A stretch of DNA of 64,000 nucleotides, from positions 372,001-436,000 of the forward strand of contig JAGYXB010001790.1 in assembly GCA_022495005.1 (NCBI GenBank), read 5' to 3'. The DNA comes from Rhyacophila brunnea (lineage: Eukaryota > Arthropoda > Insecta > Trichoptera > Rhyacophilidae). Positions 35,536-47,775 of the stretch are shown piece after piece (positions within the stretch are counted from its first letter, which is position 1; every line of letters starts with the position of its first letter). A model generated the notes under the pieces. The model saw only the letters and a program-made list of their open reading frames with translations. It made no database searches and was not told the DNA's origin. Both the position numbers and the translations under genes were made by a program.

Positions 35536-37160
35536 CCATTTTGTTAATAATAATTTAATATAGACAAACAAATAAACATCGAGCATAGAAGGTAATCGTG
35601 CAGTATCCATTACAATTTTAGATTAAGTATTAACTCAGTGGATGTGCAATAAAAGTTACGAATAGGCGATCGTTAATGTATGTGGCTATTTTAGGTTACT
35701 GATACATTTGACGTCACCCTCGAAGACATTTCTGGTTTGCCAATTCATGCATAACTGCAGGAGTAATTATAAAGGCAAGGGCAAACGGCAGAAGGATTGG
35801 TTAACATGGGAAGGAGCGTAAGCGAGTTGTAAATCCACTCGCAGATTATATGTGTCGCTAGATTTCAAAATCAGCTAAGTCCATAATAAATGAATAGGAT
35901 AAAAACAGCTTTTTGTTTTCTCAAATACACAGTCACAAGGGTCAAAGTTTATATTATTTCGAGTAAAGAATATTTAAAATTAATAAATTCCACACTTTGA
36001 TAATGCAGAAATGTTAGAAAGCAGTAGTTCTTCAGCAATTCACAAAAAAGTCAAAAATACCTAAAGGTGGACTTGGCTCATTTTGAAATGTAGCGACACA
36101 TATTATGTACACTGGTTTACTAATTATGACAAGCAAATATAAATATTGATATTTATTTATATTGATAAATCAGTCCACTGGGTATATTAACCATTTATCT
36201 GGTTTTTTGACAATATTGAATACAATAATTTATTCAATAACTATCATGTAATATATAGATACATAATATGTAAATACAAATATTTAGTTATGGTGATAGT
36301 TCATGTTATTTATTTAGTTTTGAGTGTAAGACTTTTTTTAAAATATTTGTTTATACAAATTCCAAATAGATAACGTGTGGAAACCATTTCACCTGGGGGG
36401 CACCGACCCACCAATAACAAGGATTCAAAGCGCATCACGCATAATCACAAAATAATGTAAACATCCCCAGTTCTGTTTACGAAACGCCGCGTTTATTCTG
36501 TTCGAGAGATAAGTTGAATCACATTCAGTTTGCAGGCCAGACCCGTGGTATAGGTAAATCGTTCTACAGTGGCACTATAGGCGACGCGCGGTTGTATTGG
36601 AATAGTTTTCTGCAATGCTTGTTTCTATGATAGTAAACAATACCACTACAACTGCATGGTGGTTTTACCGTGTCTATGGTGCCACTGTATACTGATTTAC
36701 CTATACTTAAACAGAGACCGTGATCGTTTGAATGGTAGTGAAAATATTTTTCGAGACTAGGGAAGAACATTATAAATCTCATTGAACAGTGTTTAAAATT
36801 AAATTTAAATAAGTTCAAATAAATGTTGTTTCATTCTAAAATTGTGGATGAGTTTGCATAGGTATCTGGGATCTGTATAGAGATTGCGAAAAACTCGATC
36901 TATCTATCTTACCAATACATGAAAGAATCGTAGAATTTCAATTACCACAAAAATGATGCTTGTAAAAATATTAATGTTCTACATTTTTAGGGCGTCGACT
37001 CAAGGACCCTGGAGCAACGACATTATTAATGGACAACCCACTCAGTACAGTAGCTAGCAAGTAAATTCGCACATTAACGACATTCGCACATGTATAGGTA
37101 GACGTCACGTGACAAATTCTACTATGCGATATCACGCATCGAGAATTTATAGCAATATCA
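35536..37160. other. Intergenic, nothing recognised
   Basis: Shadow ORFs only. No repeat family seen. Confidence 0.4.
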
Positions 37161-37239
37161 CCTTTATTGTAATGGCGTTCGAACAGTGTTTCTAGTGTCA
37201 ATGTTCATTTGAGCGAACGATATTGATATTCAGATATGA

Positions 37240-37800
37240 ATTATGCCATTCGGCAGAGCCGGCAAAAAGCATCGGGAATTTTATTGTAAAGGCGTTAGAA
37301 CAGATTATGCCATTCGGCAGACCCGACAAAAAAGTGAGTGTCATTTTTTTTCCATATGCTTCGTCCATATTAATGTCATTGCCCTGGAGGCAAAAGAGTG
37401 GAAGGCAATTGATGCATTCGGAATGTGATGTTGGCGCCGAATGCTCCGTATTTCTTAGACAGAGAACAGGATGAACCAGTCAATCATCCAGAAACTGTAA
37501 ATAAAGTAACGGCTCTCGACAATATGTCTGAGGCGGTATTTTTGGCATATTATTCAGCGCGGACCGTAATACCTGGAGAAACTGGTGGTTTTTAGTAAAC
37601 TCCAGGGAAGGTACTACTAGAAGAGGAGCGTCGGTGCGCTGGAGCGACCAAGTGAAAAAACTTACTGGAGGCAGCCTTCACTCTGACCTGATAGAGGCAA
37701 AGGACAGAGAGGGGTGCAAAGTTGGGATGTTCACGATCCTCAGCCATCAGGGAAGAACAAAGAAGAGAAAATTTCAAAAAGATGGGGAATATGAGAGTAT
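37240..37800 (+). pseudogene. LINE ORF2 C-terminal relic
   Basis: One frame reads KEWKAIDAFGM, stop, CWRRMLRIS, stop, TENRMNQSII. This is the familiar block (I-x-AFEMWCWRRMLRISWT) near the C-terminus of RTE-type LINE proteins with both Trp codons mutated to stops. Further on RRGASVRWSDQVKKLTGG and EAKDREG match the final GRP-x-RW-x-D region. Upstream, the phrase ATTATGCCATTCGGCAG occurs twice (37239 and 37306), a partial internal duplication. Confidence 0.7.
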
Positions 37801-38003
37801 TTGTTTCAAAATGGGTTACCTACATAGTTTTTTTTGGCATGGTTTTCTAAGTACTTTTCCATCGTATGTGTATTCATAAACTATCAAAACTAGCTCCGTT
37901 TATGAGTAAAACCAGAGCTTGACAGTAAGATCGGTTAAATTCATCAGTCGCCATTTTTAAATCTTTTTAGACTAATTTTAAACAAAGGATTTCATTAATT
38001 TTG

Positions 38004-38383
38004 ATGACTTTAAAATTTTATTCAGATATTCGCATTTTTTAACTAAATAAACTATGCACTTACTAAAATGTTTGCAAAAATAAAATATCATTATTGCAGT
38101 CCTAAATTTGCTTAACGGGTTTTGCGATTATCTCAAGATGGTAGAATATGGAGGTAGCCAACTTTGAAACCAATAGCTTCATTTTCATAGATATGACTTT
38201 AAAATTTTATTCAGATATTCGCATTTTTTAACTAAATAAACTATGCACTTACTAAAATGTTTGCAAAAATAAAATATCATTATTGCAGTCCTAAATTTGC
38301 TTAACGGGTTTTGCGATTATCTCAAGATGGTAGAATATGGAGGTAGCCAACTTTGAAACCAATAGCTTCATTTTCATAGATAT
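38004..38383. repeat. Perfect tandem duplication, 189-bp unit, two copies
   Basis: The unit beginning ATGACTTTAAAATTTTATTC at 38004 is repeated from 38193 without a single difference that I can see, ending in TCATAGATAT. The sequence inside is not a known repeat and not coding. Perfect identity amid otherwise decayed sequence means the duplication is very recent, or an assembly artefact. Confidence 0.95.
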
Positions 38384-38789
38384 CCATCCAGAGTAAACTA
38401 TTCCTTCAACAACGATGCCGCGACCCATGTATTTAGTTTATTATTAAAAGGAGATCGAATATAACTGTGTTTTGAAAGAGGGTTACGAATAAAAAAAGTT
38501 TTAGAATGTGTATTTCAGGCGGTATATGAAACGATTTATGTCAAATTATTCCAGAAATCATCAGACTGATATAAATCAAAATTAAATAAACATACTTATA
38601 TACATAATGACAGTATTTATTAACTTATGAAAACGAAATTCTGATAAAAGATAAGAGGATAGAGCACGCGATGATTAATCAAAGCAAACATGTTTTATAA
38701 AAAAAACTTCTTAGTAATAATATTACGGGAAATGATTCGTAATAACATTGGCAGACATTGAAATGTATAACAATTTTATGATACGTAGG

Positions 38790-39639
38790 TATTTAATCAT
38801 GGCCCCCACATCCTGAAGCGGGCCCCCAGGCCACAATACTTGACGGGCCCCCCAACCTATCGCTAAGGTTAAGATGACACACGCTCGCATTCAGTGAGAG
38901 AACGTCGCGCTGGAAACACGTCACTTTGCTTCGTGATGGCGACAGGCCAATTAAATCGTGTAAAGATGACTAAAAACGTTACTCATTTACTTTAAAAAGA
39001 AAACATGTCAATGAATATATTATTATTGTTACTAATAGAACAATAAACAGAATATAAAATGGACGCATGTTGGATTTATATGACAAATTATATTTCGTTT
39101 GACAGGCGTCATTTGCACCCGCGACCCGCAATCCGCGCATCGCCCAGCCACGTTCTTTTTAGACCGTGCCTCAACTGAAGTACGGCCTTAAGGGCAGTGT
39201 AATGTTCTATAGTAGTGTTTCCCAAATGATATTCCGCGGAACTCCGTATATTTTTTAATGTGAAAATGAAAATAAAGGGTTATTCCGTGTATTGCTTAGC
39301 GATTTTTTGGTATTTTAAATAAATTAGCTTGAATTGTCGGCACTCATATTATGAAGCACTGATCGCGACCCTTTTTTGTGATAGACAAGTTACATGTGAC
39401 CCTTCGCCATGTTGAATAAATGGTCATTTTTATTAGTCAGGAAACACACTAAAGGTTTTTCTATTTCTATCATCTAAATTTTCTATTCATGCAGGCGACT
39501 TTTTTTCTAGTATAGCTTATAAATTTACAGTGTGTTTATCTCACTTAATTAGTTGCCTGCTACTCCAGGCCCCTCCTAAGCCCGGGTCCCCCGACTAGAG
39601 CCCTGTCAGCCCCCCCTTTGTGGGGGGCATGTATTTAAT
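38790..39639. mobile_element. 834-bp hAT, CATGGCCC family, with nested TTAA MITE
   Basis: Element 38798-39631: starts CATGGCCCCCACATCC, ends GTGGGGGGCATG, with octamer TATTTAAT duplicated at 38790-38797 and 39632-39639. It shares ends with 29550-29914. It is longer because it contains MITE copy E (38869-39191) and extra internal sequence, including a TAGTGTTTCCCAAA string reminiscent of a hAT end. Confidence 0.85.
38869..39191 (+). mobile_element. TTAA-flanked MITE, copy E
   Basis: TTAA at 38869-38872 and 39188-39191. The related hAT at 29550 lacks it and reads GCTAAGGGTAAAGTCAGTGT at the matching position. Here GCTAAGG-TTAA enters the MITE and TTAA-GGGCAGTGT leaves it. That is empty-site evidence that TTAA is the duplicated target. 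The 5' quarter is shortened relative to copies B and F. Confidence 0.8.
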
Positions 39640-40392
39640 ACAAACCTGTAATTAACTGTAAACCTTTTCCTTAGAATAGGTACAGTACTAAATTCCTACT
39701 AATAGTATTTAAATATTTATTTAAAAATAATACATTATTCTGAATAACTACTATAATATACTTACAAAGTTTCTCGGATTTGAACCTATTATATTATATA
39801 TTTAGAACAAATCTAATATAGGTATGTACTTAAAGGAAATAAAATTATATAACATTGCTGCAAACGCAAATATTATAATTTTTACTATTATTTTAGTACC
39901 CATTCAAACACAGTAAATTCAGAAATATTTTAATGGAAAAGTTTCTATGATTTCATCCGTGTATAGTCAAAATTCTTCCTTACTATAATTATTATAAAGA
40001 AATCGATCGATTCGATGGTATCCTTGCAGGGCTGAATACCACCGTAGGGATGTACCTACCACAACAGGTAATCAAAGTATATGCTTTAACTACCTACCCA
40101 TTGTATTTAGTACCGCCCCTCGGCTGATACGAGCGGCTCCCGTAACAGCGCGTGCCAACCTCATCCGCGGAATTAGGGTGAACTCCGCGGTGAACGAATA
40201 AATGCACTAGAAAATGACAAAAACTACTATTGGATCCTTGTATCGCCTCTACGCATGAAGTTCGCGCTCCATTTTAGTATATTATTACAATGACGTGGAT
40301 AAAAAATAACAAATATATATGTGAACTAAATTTCATACATTACTAAATAAAATCAATCATTTATCAACTTTACTGTAACCTCATTTAACTAC
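39640..40392. other. Intergenic, nothing recognised
   Basis: A small CpG-containing patch near 40110-40200 has no frame or match. Confidence 0.4.
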
Positions 40393-40764
40393 TTAAGAGC
40401 GTACATAAGTGAAACGGCAAATAATTTTCAACTATAGGGTGCGACGAAATTTTGGACTCGCTGGCAATCGGAGAGCGAAAGTCGAGCTGTGAACACGTCA
40501 ATTTGTTTCGAGATGGCGACAGGAGTATTAATTCTTAAATCGTGTAAAGATGACTAAAAACGTTACACATTTACTTGAAAAAGAAAACATGTCAATGAAT
40601 ATATTATTATTGTTACTAATAGAACAATAAACAGAACATTAAATGGACGCATGATGAATTTTTATGACAAATTATGTTTTGTTCTGCAGGCGTCGTTTGC
40701 ACAATCTTCGCGTCGCGTAGTCACGATCGTTTTAGACCGTGTCCCAGCTAAAGTATAGCCTTAA
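40393..40764 (+). mobile_element. TTAA-flanked MITE, copy F
   Basis: TTAA at 40393-40396 and 40761-40764. Starts GAGCGTACATAAGTGAAACG and ends GTATAGCC. Shares with copy G the TTATGTTTTGTTCTGCA variant, defining an F/G subfamily. The first part of the short frame is disrupted. The second part (NFYDKLCFV onward) is open. Confidence 0.85.
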
Positions 40765-41214
40765 GTATTTTAATAGCTTTATAGTTACGCTGTAAAATGT
40801 TCAGTTATAAATCTTTGAACGTCGTTATACATGGAGGGGGTGTAAGGACGCTAAACCAGAAGATGTTGAGGATTTTGAGATGTGGCTATATAGAAACATC
40901 ATCAAAATGCACTGTTCTGACCGGGCGACAAATCGCTACTTTACTTTGAAAAGGTTCCAACTGACATTTTGGCTAAAAATGACTTTCAGGTGTGAAAAGG
41001 TTCCATTAGCCATATTCTATCATATACGTTCATTTCAGAGTCATCTATTGTCAAATATGGGAATTAGCAGTATGCCGGAGTTCTATCTACATGTGTTTTT
41101 ATATTCATAATATGACCATTCCAAATTTCAAACGCTCATAGCTCAAAACATGGTCAAGTGCAATTAGAACCTTTTCGTAAGGTAACGAAATGTTGACGTT
41201 CTTAATTGAAATGA

Positions 41215-41481
41215 ATGGGAAAGGACCGAGAACTTTTGCGTATTATCAAAACAAGAAAACTACAGTACCTCAGCCTCAGTATGAAAGATCGAAAGTACAA
41301 CATTACCCAACTTGTCATCCAAGGAAAGATCGGCGGTAAACGTAGCAGAGGACGACGCTGCATTTCGTGGCTTAAGAATCTCAAAACCTCATACACCAAT
41401 CTCCGAGTGCATCTCCTCGAGCTGTTATGGGAAACAAGTGATAAAGCAAAGATCGTCATTATGTTGGCCGACCTCTTTTAG
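41215..41481 (+). pseudogene. LINE ORF2 C-terminal fragment, 88 codons open
   Basis: The frame reads RELLRIIKTRKLQYL, then QLVIQGKIGGKRSRGRRCISWLKNL and KAKIVIMLADLF. This matches the C-terminal signature (RKLQY-x-GH, IQGK-x-xGKR-x-xGRR-x-SWLKNLR, K-x-x-IAxMIAN) of an RTE/BovB-like LINE group often seen in insect genomes. Only this end survives. No target duplication was found. Confidence 0.75.
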
Positions 41482-41910
41482 GGGATGGCACGATAAGAAG
41501 ATGCTTTTATAGATTAAACAACCCTTTTGCAAAAATGTGGTAACTATTCCACAACCAATGTGTCATGGCTGCAATTTCATAGCGCTGTATGGTAGTATAA
41601 ACTATAAAAGACAGAAGCGGAGGGGATTTGTACTAGCCACTAAAACGTCCGCAGCCATGATATAGCTCAGGGACTATGGGTAGGCCTTTTTGCATAATTT
41701 TAACATATACATAATATGAAATATTGCGTTTTTACGACATCTTTAATGAACCTAAATTTCAATCAATATTCAGGTTCATTGTAGGTATCTTTGATCATGC
41801 ATATGCTTGATATAACCTCTTTCGTAAGTTCAGTAAAAAAATCTTCAAAATCAACAATGCTTGCAATGAAGGATCGCGAATTTGTTGACACTGACAGCCG
41901 AGTGCTGTCA

Positions 41911-42050
41911 CTACTCTTCTGCAACATCTTCTTGGCTGTTGTCTACTAAATGGGAGTAACTTGTTAGTTTACAATGGAAGTGCGGTTAAAAATGGGCGGA
42001 GCATGTTAGTTCACAGTTTTAACACGTAGCCAAGAAGATGTTGAGTAGTT
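41911..42050. mobile_element. Small MITE of about 140 bp
   Basis: CAACATCTTCTTGGCT at 41922-41937 and its perfect reverse complement at 42028-42043 are arms, with ACTACTC outside both. The loop is about 90 bp. No second copy in the window. Confidence 0.55.
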
Positions 42051-43319
42051 AGTCCCACGCGCAGCTTTTAGTACGCAGCATTTGTTTACACTGATTGTGA
42101 TTACTGATTAGTCTTTCGCTATCCGATACGGTTAAATAGTATTTAGCGATTCCTGACATTCCATACACCAAGCTCCGTGAATGCATTAGAGGAAATACCT
42201 ACCTACTTTGATAATAATATATACATAGAACTTTAGAACCACTTCAAAAAAGATCTAGAAGGCCATAGATAAAAATTAATCCGTTGCCCCGTGCTATTGA
42301 TAATATATACTCAACTTTTTTGACATTATTTATAATATATTGTACATCAATAAAAATATCATGTACCTATTATAAATATGTCTTAAGTTAAACACACTAA
42401 AAGGGGAAAAATATAATAAGTAAGTACTTATTTATGTACATATTATGTATTTGTTTACCTTATATTTGAAAGTACTCTCACTTTAGATTTGATAGCATGT
42501 CACCTGTTACAATCTAATAAAATATGTACCGATAAAAGTAATATGTCTAAGTTGGTAATAATGTCATTATATGTAGGGAATTTGTCACACAGCATCGGAA
42601 TAACAACCACCATAATGAGGTTTAATGACCACCAAAAACAATGGACCGCCCACAGAGTTATGCATTTCAACTTCTAACCATATTTATAATATTATTATGT
42701 ATTTTTTCTGTATTATAGCGTGTTAACATGTTCTTTTTATACTGGCAATCAGTATAACTAACAAGCGTGAATTACAATGGCGAAGTGAGATGGATAGAAC
42801 ATTATTTACGATAACAACTGCTAATTATTTTCCGAATTTATCTGAACACGCGTCAATGATATTTTAATTATATATCAATTTACCTTACACATAACAGATT
42901 GAAATGATAAAGTTAGTCGCCATGGACCAAAGCTTTGAACCTAATATCGAGACGGTTAGGTTATAAACACATAAACCATAAGAAATACATAGCCTGCCTT
43001 GATATTCAAAACTATTACCAATATTGAATGCGCGACAAACGTGAATGCATTAGTATACGGATGTAATTATTGAAAATAATATACATAATATTCTTTAACA
43101 CGCATATCAGTTTATTAAGTTCATCTAATCATATTTTTTCCACACTCGAGAATTAAACCTTGTTAAGAGTCCCCACTCATAAAGCAAACTAGAGTGTATG
43201 CTTTATAACTTTGCACTCCGGCTATAGGATGAAAATTGTGTAATGTGTCCTAAAAATATTTGTTTACATATTTTATTATCTAGTTTATTTAATTATTAAG
43301 TACGACATTTGTATATTAA
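42051..43319. other. Intergenic, nothing recognised
   Basis: AT-rich. A TCCACACTCGAG fragment near 43140 belongs to the 9.1 kb repeat family. Confidence 0.4.
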
Positions 43320-43600
43320 TACAAGTGAACTATTGTTGTTTAATTTAATAAAACGCATTTTTTGTTGGTAGTATTCCACTTTTAATCAATAAATTAGGAC
43401 CGGTTTCGTCCGCCTCAGAGGGACATTTTTAACTCCAAACAAAAATGTCACTCTGAGGCGAACGAAACCGGTCCTAATTTATTGATTAAAAGTGGAATAA
43501 GTACTACAAAAAAATGCGTTTTATTAAATTAAACAACAATACAATGCAGTTCCACCATGAATTGACAGTTAACAAAATAAAAGAAATTACAAGTGAACTA
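43320..43600 (+). mobile_element. Palindromic retroelement (Penelope-like candidate), copy 1
   Basis: Element 43333-43587 (255 bp), flanked by the 13-mer TACAAGTGAACTA at 43320-43332 and 43588-43600. Most of it is a near-perfect palindrome with arms of about 100 bp. Each arm holds the ATTAGGACCGGTTTCG block, and the gap between arms is about 10 bases. One end has a unique tail of about 45 bp. Copy 2 at 55464-55721 has the same structure in opposite orientation with its own 12-bp duplication. Long target duplications and inverted long ends recall 5'-truncated Penelope-like elements. The repeated core CTGAGGCGAACGAAAC looks like a degenerate hammerhead core but lacks the GA of CUGANGA. Confidence 0.75.
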
Positions 43601-44073
43601 CTAAAAGAAGTGAGTACTAATTTAATGCGAGGTAATCAGAGGCGTATCAGTGTAGTCAAAAATGCATAAAAGTGGAGAGTTATAAAACGTATTTAACGTA
43701 CTTCCCACTGTTTTTGTTTTCTCTGGTGCTACACGTGTCCAGTTGTGCGCAGATAAGAACAATAATTTTTCCATCTGATTGAATGAGGTACCTATTCGTA
43801 AAACAATCGATGACACTTTCGACCAGCAAAAACATTTCACGTTATTTATTAAGTATATGGATTTGAAGGATGATGCTTCTCAGTTCACTATAGATTGTTG
43901 TGGCACACTGTCATAGTAATGTAGGTATCAACCGTTTGATCAATAGCAATCAGTCCCCCAAAGTTTAATCATTGTCAAAGTGTGTACTTATTGTTATTCT
44001 TGTCGTTTGTTATAATCGTTTACTTCCGTCGAACGGGTAGTCTTCGCCATCGATGGACATCAATGAACATAGT
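43601..44073. other. Intergenic, nothing recognised
   Basis: No feature seen. Confidence 0.4.
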
Positions 44074-44551
44074 CAGGGCATCAGTGTTGCCAACCGTACT
44101 ATAATTTTGATCCGCGTACTATGTACGATATAAATCATGTATAGTACGCCCAAAATACTAGAATTTTGAATATCGGAAAAAATATGTAAAAAGTACTAAA
44201 ATTTCGATATTTTCGTTCGATAAATTGGTGCAAAGTACTATAATTTCGCCATATAAGAAGATTTGGAGAACTTGGGGAAAAAATTGCTCGAAAAACGTGA
44301 AAAAATCTCTTGACTTTGGTTTAATATAAAATATCTTGAATTCTTAGGTAAGCATTTTTGGTCGGAAGAGGTACCTAAATAAAAAGGGGTCTCGGAGTTT
44401 CTTAAATTCTCCTTTTTCCTTCTGAGAAACAAAAAAACGTATACATTTACAACAGATAACAACGCGTACTATATTTTTTCACCAAATACTATAATTTAGG
44501 AGGCTCTGTACTATAATTCCACTTTGAAAAGATGGCAACACTCCAGGGCAT
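44074..44551. mobile_element. 462-bp non-autonomous hAT, CAGTGTTGCC family
   Basis: Element 44082-44543 starts CAGTGTTGCCAACCGTACTA and ends GATGGCAACACTC. The octamer CAGGGCAT is duplicated exactly at 44074-44081 and 44544-44551. The interior repeats the words TACTATAATTT and TACTAAAATTT many times. The 181-bp relative is at 11796-11976. Confidence 0.85.
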
Positions 44552-45271
44552 GTAATGTCAGATCTGGTATTTTTAATAATTTCGACAAAATTGTCTTTGT
44601 GACAATCTTGCGGGCGTTCCATGCATAAATGAACCGAATCAAAAGTTGTTCATATTCTAGAAAATATTGCTATCCAGGCAGATTCACAAATGTCGGGTCG
44701 TCTGAGGGGTCTGATGATGGTAGGTAGTGATGTAACTTTTTTTTTTAACTAAAAATTGTAAATCTGTATTTTCTGTTTATTTTATATCTATCAGCAATAG
44801 TTTACATGTTTGTGAAAAGAGGCATTCAAAGAATTCAAGTACCTAATTGTGTACTTTGTTATAAATTCTTTAGTAACTACATAATATAATATAATGTAAT
44901 ACTAGTATCACATAGTGAAATCGATATGTTAGCAGATATAATGCCAGCACACTCCAGTACATAGGTATATCTTTCAACGTAATTGAATAAGATCTGATCG
45001 CCTTGCATGGATAAGGGTAAAAGGAGGTAGGCACGTATTATAATACAAAACGTCACAGCCTAGAAAGGGGATAAAATAACCATAAACAATTATGATACAA
45101 TACGTTATAGAGATAAGTATCAAAAGATTATGAGTGCACTATATCAATGAACCCTGTTACATATTTGTATACACCCCTATTGAGTATTAAATTTCACAAC
45201 AAACATAGACGTTTCGTACCACTTATAAGGCGCGTAGACTCATCTCCCAAGTAGCTGTATCTAACTTGAGG
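44552..45271. other. Intergenic, nothing recognised
   Basis: No feature seen. Confidence 0.4.
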
Positions 45272-45655
45272 TTGCGATCGAGAATTCTCGAGAAATAATC
45301 GAAAAATTTGAGAATTCTCATTTCTCGAGAAATCATTAACGATATTCTCGAGAATTTAAGATATTGTTACCAGGCAAAATTAATACAGGGAAGTTGAAAT
45401 AGAAAAAAACTGCTAACCACAACTGAAAATTAAAAAAAATGCTGAAAAAAGCTCTCAGCTTTGCTTCTAAGCGTTTCGATATCCCGAAATTGTTTTGTCC
45501 ACAGTGCTAAAAACACTCTCGACTTTGATACTGAATTTTTTAAATTTCCCGCTGTATTTCTTTTTGGCCGAGAGGTAAAAATAATCTTGAATTCTCAAGA
45601 AACAAATATTGAGACAGCAATCTCGAGATATCACAAGCTCTATCAAGTCTGTATT
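45272..45655. repeat. CTCGAGAAT-rich repeat, relic
   Basis: Starts GATCGAGAATTCTCGAGAAA and has AATCTCGAGATATC near the right end, like the subterminal zones of 9689-10210. Clear ends and a target duplication are not visible. Confidence 0.5.
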
Positions 45656-46577
45656 ATATAAACTGGCGAACACGTCACACGGAAAGCATTATGCCATCGC
45701 TTATTCTTTGTCACTGATAACCTGCCGCCATGCGAGTGAAAGATAATATACATGAATCCTTTCTAGAGATTCCGCACCTACTTAGTGATAATTCATGATA
45801 ACCCATTTTATAAAAGATGATAATTAATAATGAAATACTTCCCTAATACAAAATTTGTAATTTATTTTTTTGTAGGTACCTACTATAATTAGGTCCCAAA
45901 ATAAATATTTAAAATCGTCTCTATCAAAATAATCTCTTGGATCAGAAGAAACATTTCACATTAAAAATCATCTGGTATATTTTTGTACACATAAAAAATA
46001 TAAAAGGGTTCTAAAAAACCTCCCCTAATCCAGATAAAAAAACCTTTTCGAGGGATGTACCATGTACCTAATGGACGCGTGAAACAGGTAGAAAATAAAA
46101 TTGATACATCGGAGGCGCAACAAGGTACCTTTTTTATAAATCTCGGGGATGTAAATGAGTAATGGAAAGAGGATTCAAATTAAGATAGAGATGGGTTCCA
46201 ATTTATTTGATGTAGAACTAAAAGGTGTTATAGATATGCGGTTGGTTGGTTACTTACAATGTATTACAAGTCAGTAGGAGATGTCATTTTTGACTGTGGT
46301 GGAGCAGTGTTTTCATATAATGCGTATATTTTAGAATAATTAATCACAATGTAAATATGTGATTGTTAAGTCCTGATCGCGATAACGTAATGTTCTCAGA
46401 AGACAACATGTATAGAATTTACGGATGTTTAATGTTAGATACCTACCTAGTTAAAAATAATGAATACAGACAACTAAGTACCTAGTTGATATTATAAATA
46501 CATAATATTATCAACTTCATAATAAGTCAATCTGTCTATTTATACTAGCAAGTATTAATTTTCATGTTCCCGCCCAT
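45656..46577. other. Intergenic, nothing recognised
   Basis: No feature seen. Confidence 0.4.
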
Positions 46578-47090
46578 ATTTTTTTTTTATTTATTAAGGA
46601 AACAAACAGTTACATATTTATTACAAAAATTTAAAATATAATAATGAACAGTTATTGCAACCAGCAAAGTTTCCATGTATACATTATAATATAGTTAAGC
46701 CTAACAAGATAGAGATTAAGAATAACATAAATATAAAGAAATTACATGAGAAAAATGAGGAAGAATAATGAATAATTAAATTATATACAAAAAAGTTACA
46801 TAAAAAAAATATATATCTATGTATACAAAAGTTTAAATTAAACAGGTGAATTATTAAAAGGATCAACGGTGGAGAAATACATATTATAATTAAATTTAAA
46901 CAAGAGCGCCGAATAAAAGAGTTTTGTGCATAATTAGAACCGCTACGACTGACATGCCACAAAGTTTGGTTTCGCGTAAATCTTGATGGACAATGGAAAC
47001 CCACCCTTTCGAGTAGGTTTGTGGGTCTCGTAACTCAGCAGTCTTCACGATACCCGACGCAGGACGGATGTGATGTTTCATGATGCTGTG
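46578..47090 (-). pseudogene. LINE 3' end with poly-A tail, unknown clade
   Basis: On the minus strand sequence ends in AATAAATAAAAAAAAAA, a 3' tail with its polyadenylation-like signal. The upstream half (47000-46900) recurs at 49385-49500, both containing AAGGGTGGGTTTCCA and translating to YSKGWVS-x-VHQD-x-RE. The protein family is not recognised. Confidence 0.55.
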
Positions 47091-47349
47091 CATCGTGCGA
47101 TTAGCCTATTTTATAACACCATAATGGTTGATTTATTTTTTTTATAACTAGGTACATATAATTATAATCTGTGCGGACTTTTTAAATACGTTAAATTAAT
47201 AATTGTTTTTATTTTAATATTTACATAAAAACTTACCCTCTCTTCTTCTTCTTCTATCGTGTTTTATTTTGGGTCTTATTAGTAATTAAGTATTCTTATT
47301 CATTTCATTGCTATTGGATTTTATTATGTATAATGGCGCATTGACTGTT

Positions 47350-47707
47350 TTTGACTGACGTTGTTTGTTCTCCTACGGTGCAGATTAGCCTGCCATTAGT
47401 AATGCCAATTGGGAGGGCAGTAACCATGTTTAATTAAATCGCTACGGATATTGATATATTCCACTTACATGAGGGTGAATTTAGGTGGACGTTGTTTTAT
47501 AAGTTTTTAAGATAGGGTCTATCAAAGTTCACTCTGTGTGCTTCCATCTGCTTTTATTTTGTTATTTATTTTATTTCTTATTGTATTATTAACTCACACT
47601 TCTCTGTATTTTTATTTTTAAAAACACTTATTTTATATCATGTCATGAACGTTTTGAATCTATAATTTGTTATGTTCATTATATGTAAAATAAATAAATT
47701 TGATTTG
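47350..47707 (+). pseudogene. CR1/Jockey-like LINE 3' end with TTGATTTGATT tail
   Basis: Plus-strand copy of the family at 29995 and 47980: TGTTTGTTCTCCTACGGTGCA, shown here in part as TTGTTCTCCTACGGTGC, then GCCTGCCATTAGTAATGCC, ATTGATATATTCCAC, CATGTCATGAACG, and a tail AATAAATAAATTTGATTTG. The short repeated tail is usual for CR1-group LINEs. Confidence 0.65.
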
Positions 47708-47775
47708 ATTGACATAAATATAACTGTAATGCCACAATACTATTCTTTAATCAATAAATAATATGTATTATACGT

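Noticed and set aside
43420..43500. CTGAGGCGAACGAAAC as an intact hammerhead ribozyme
   Set aside because: The GA following CUGAN is absent, so the catalytic core is incomplete; kept only as a resemblance.
46684..47004. 106-codon minus-strand ORF with hydrophobic end
   Set aside because: Lies in the AT-rich 3' untranslated part of a LINE; hydrophobicity comes from T-rich codons.
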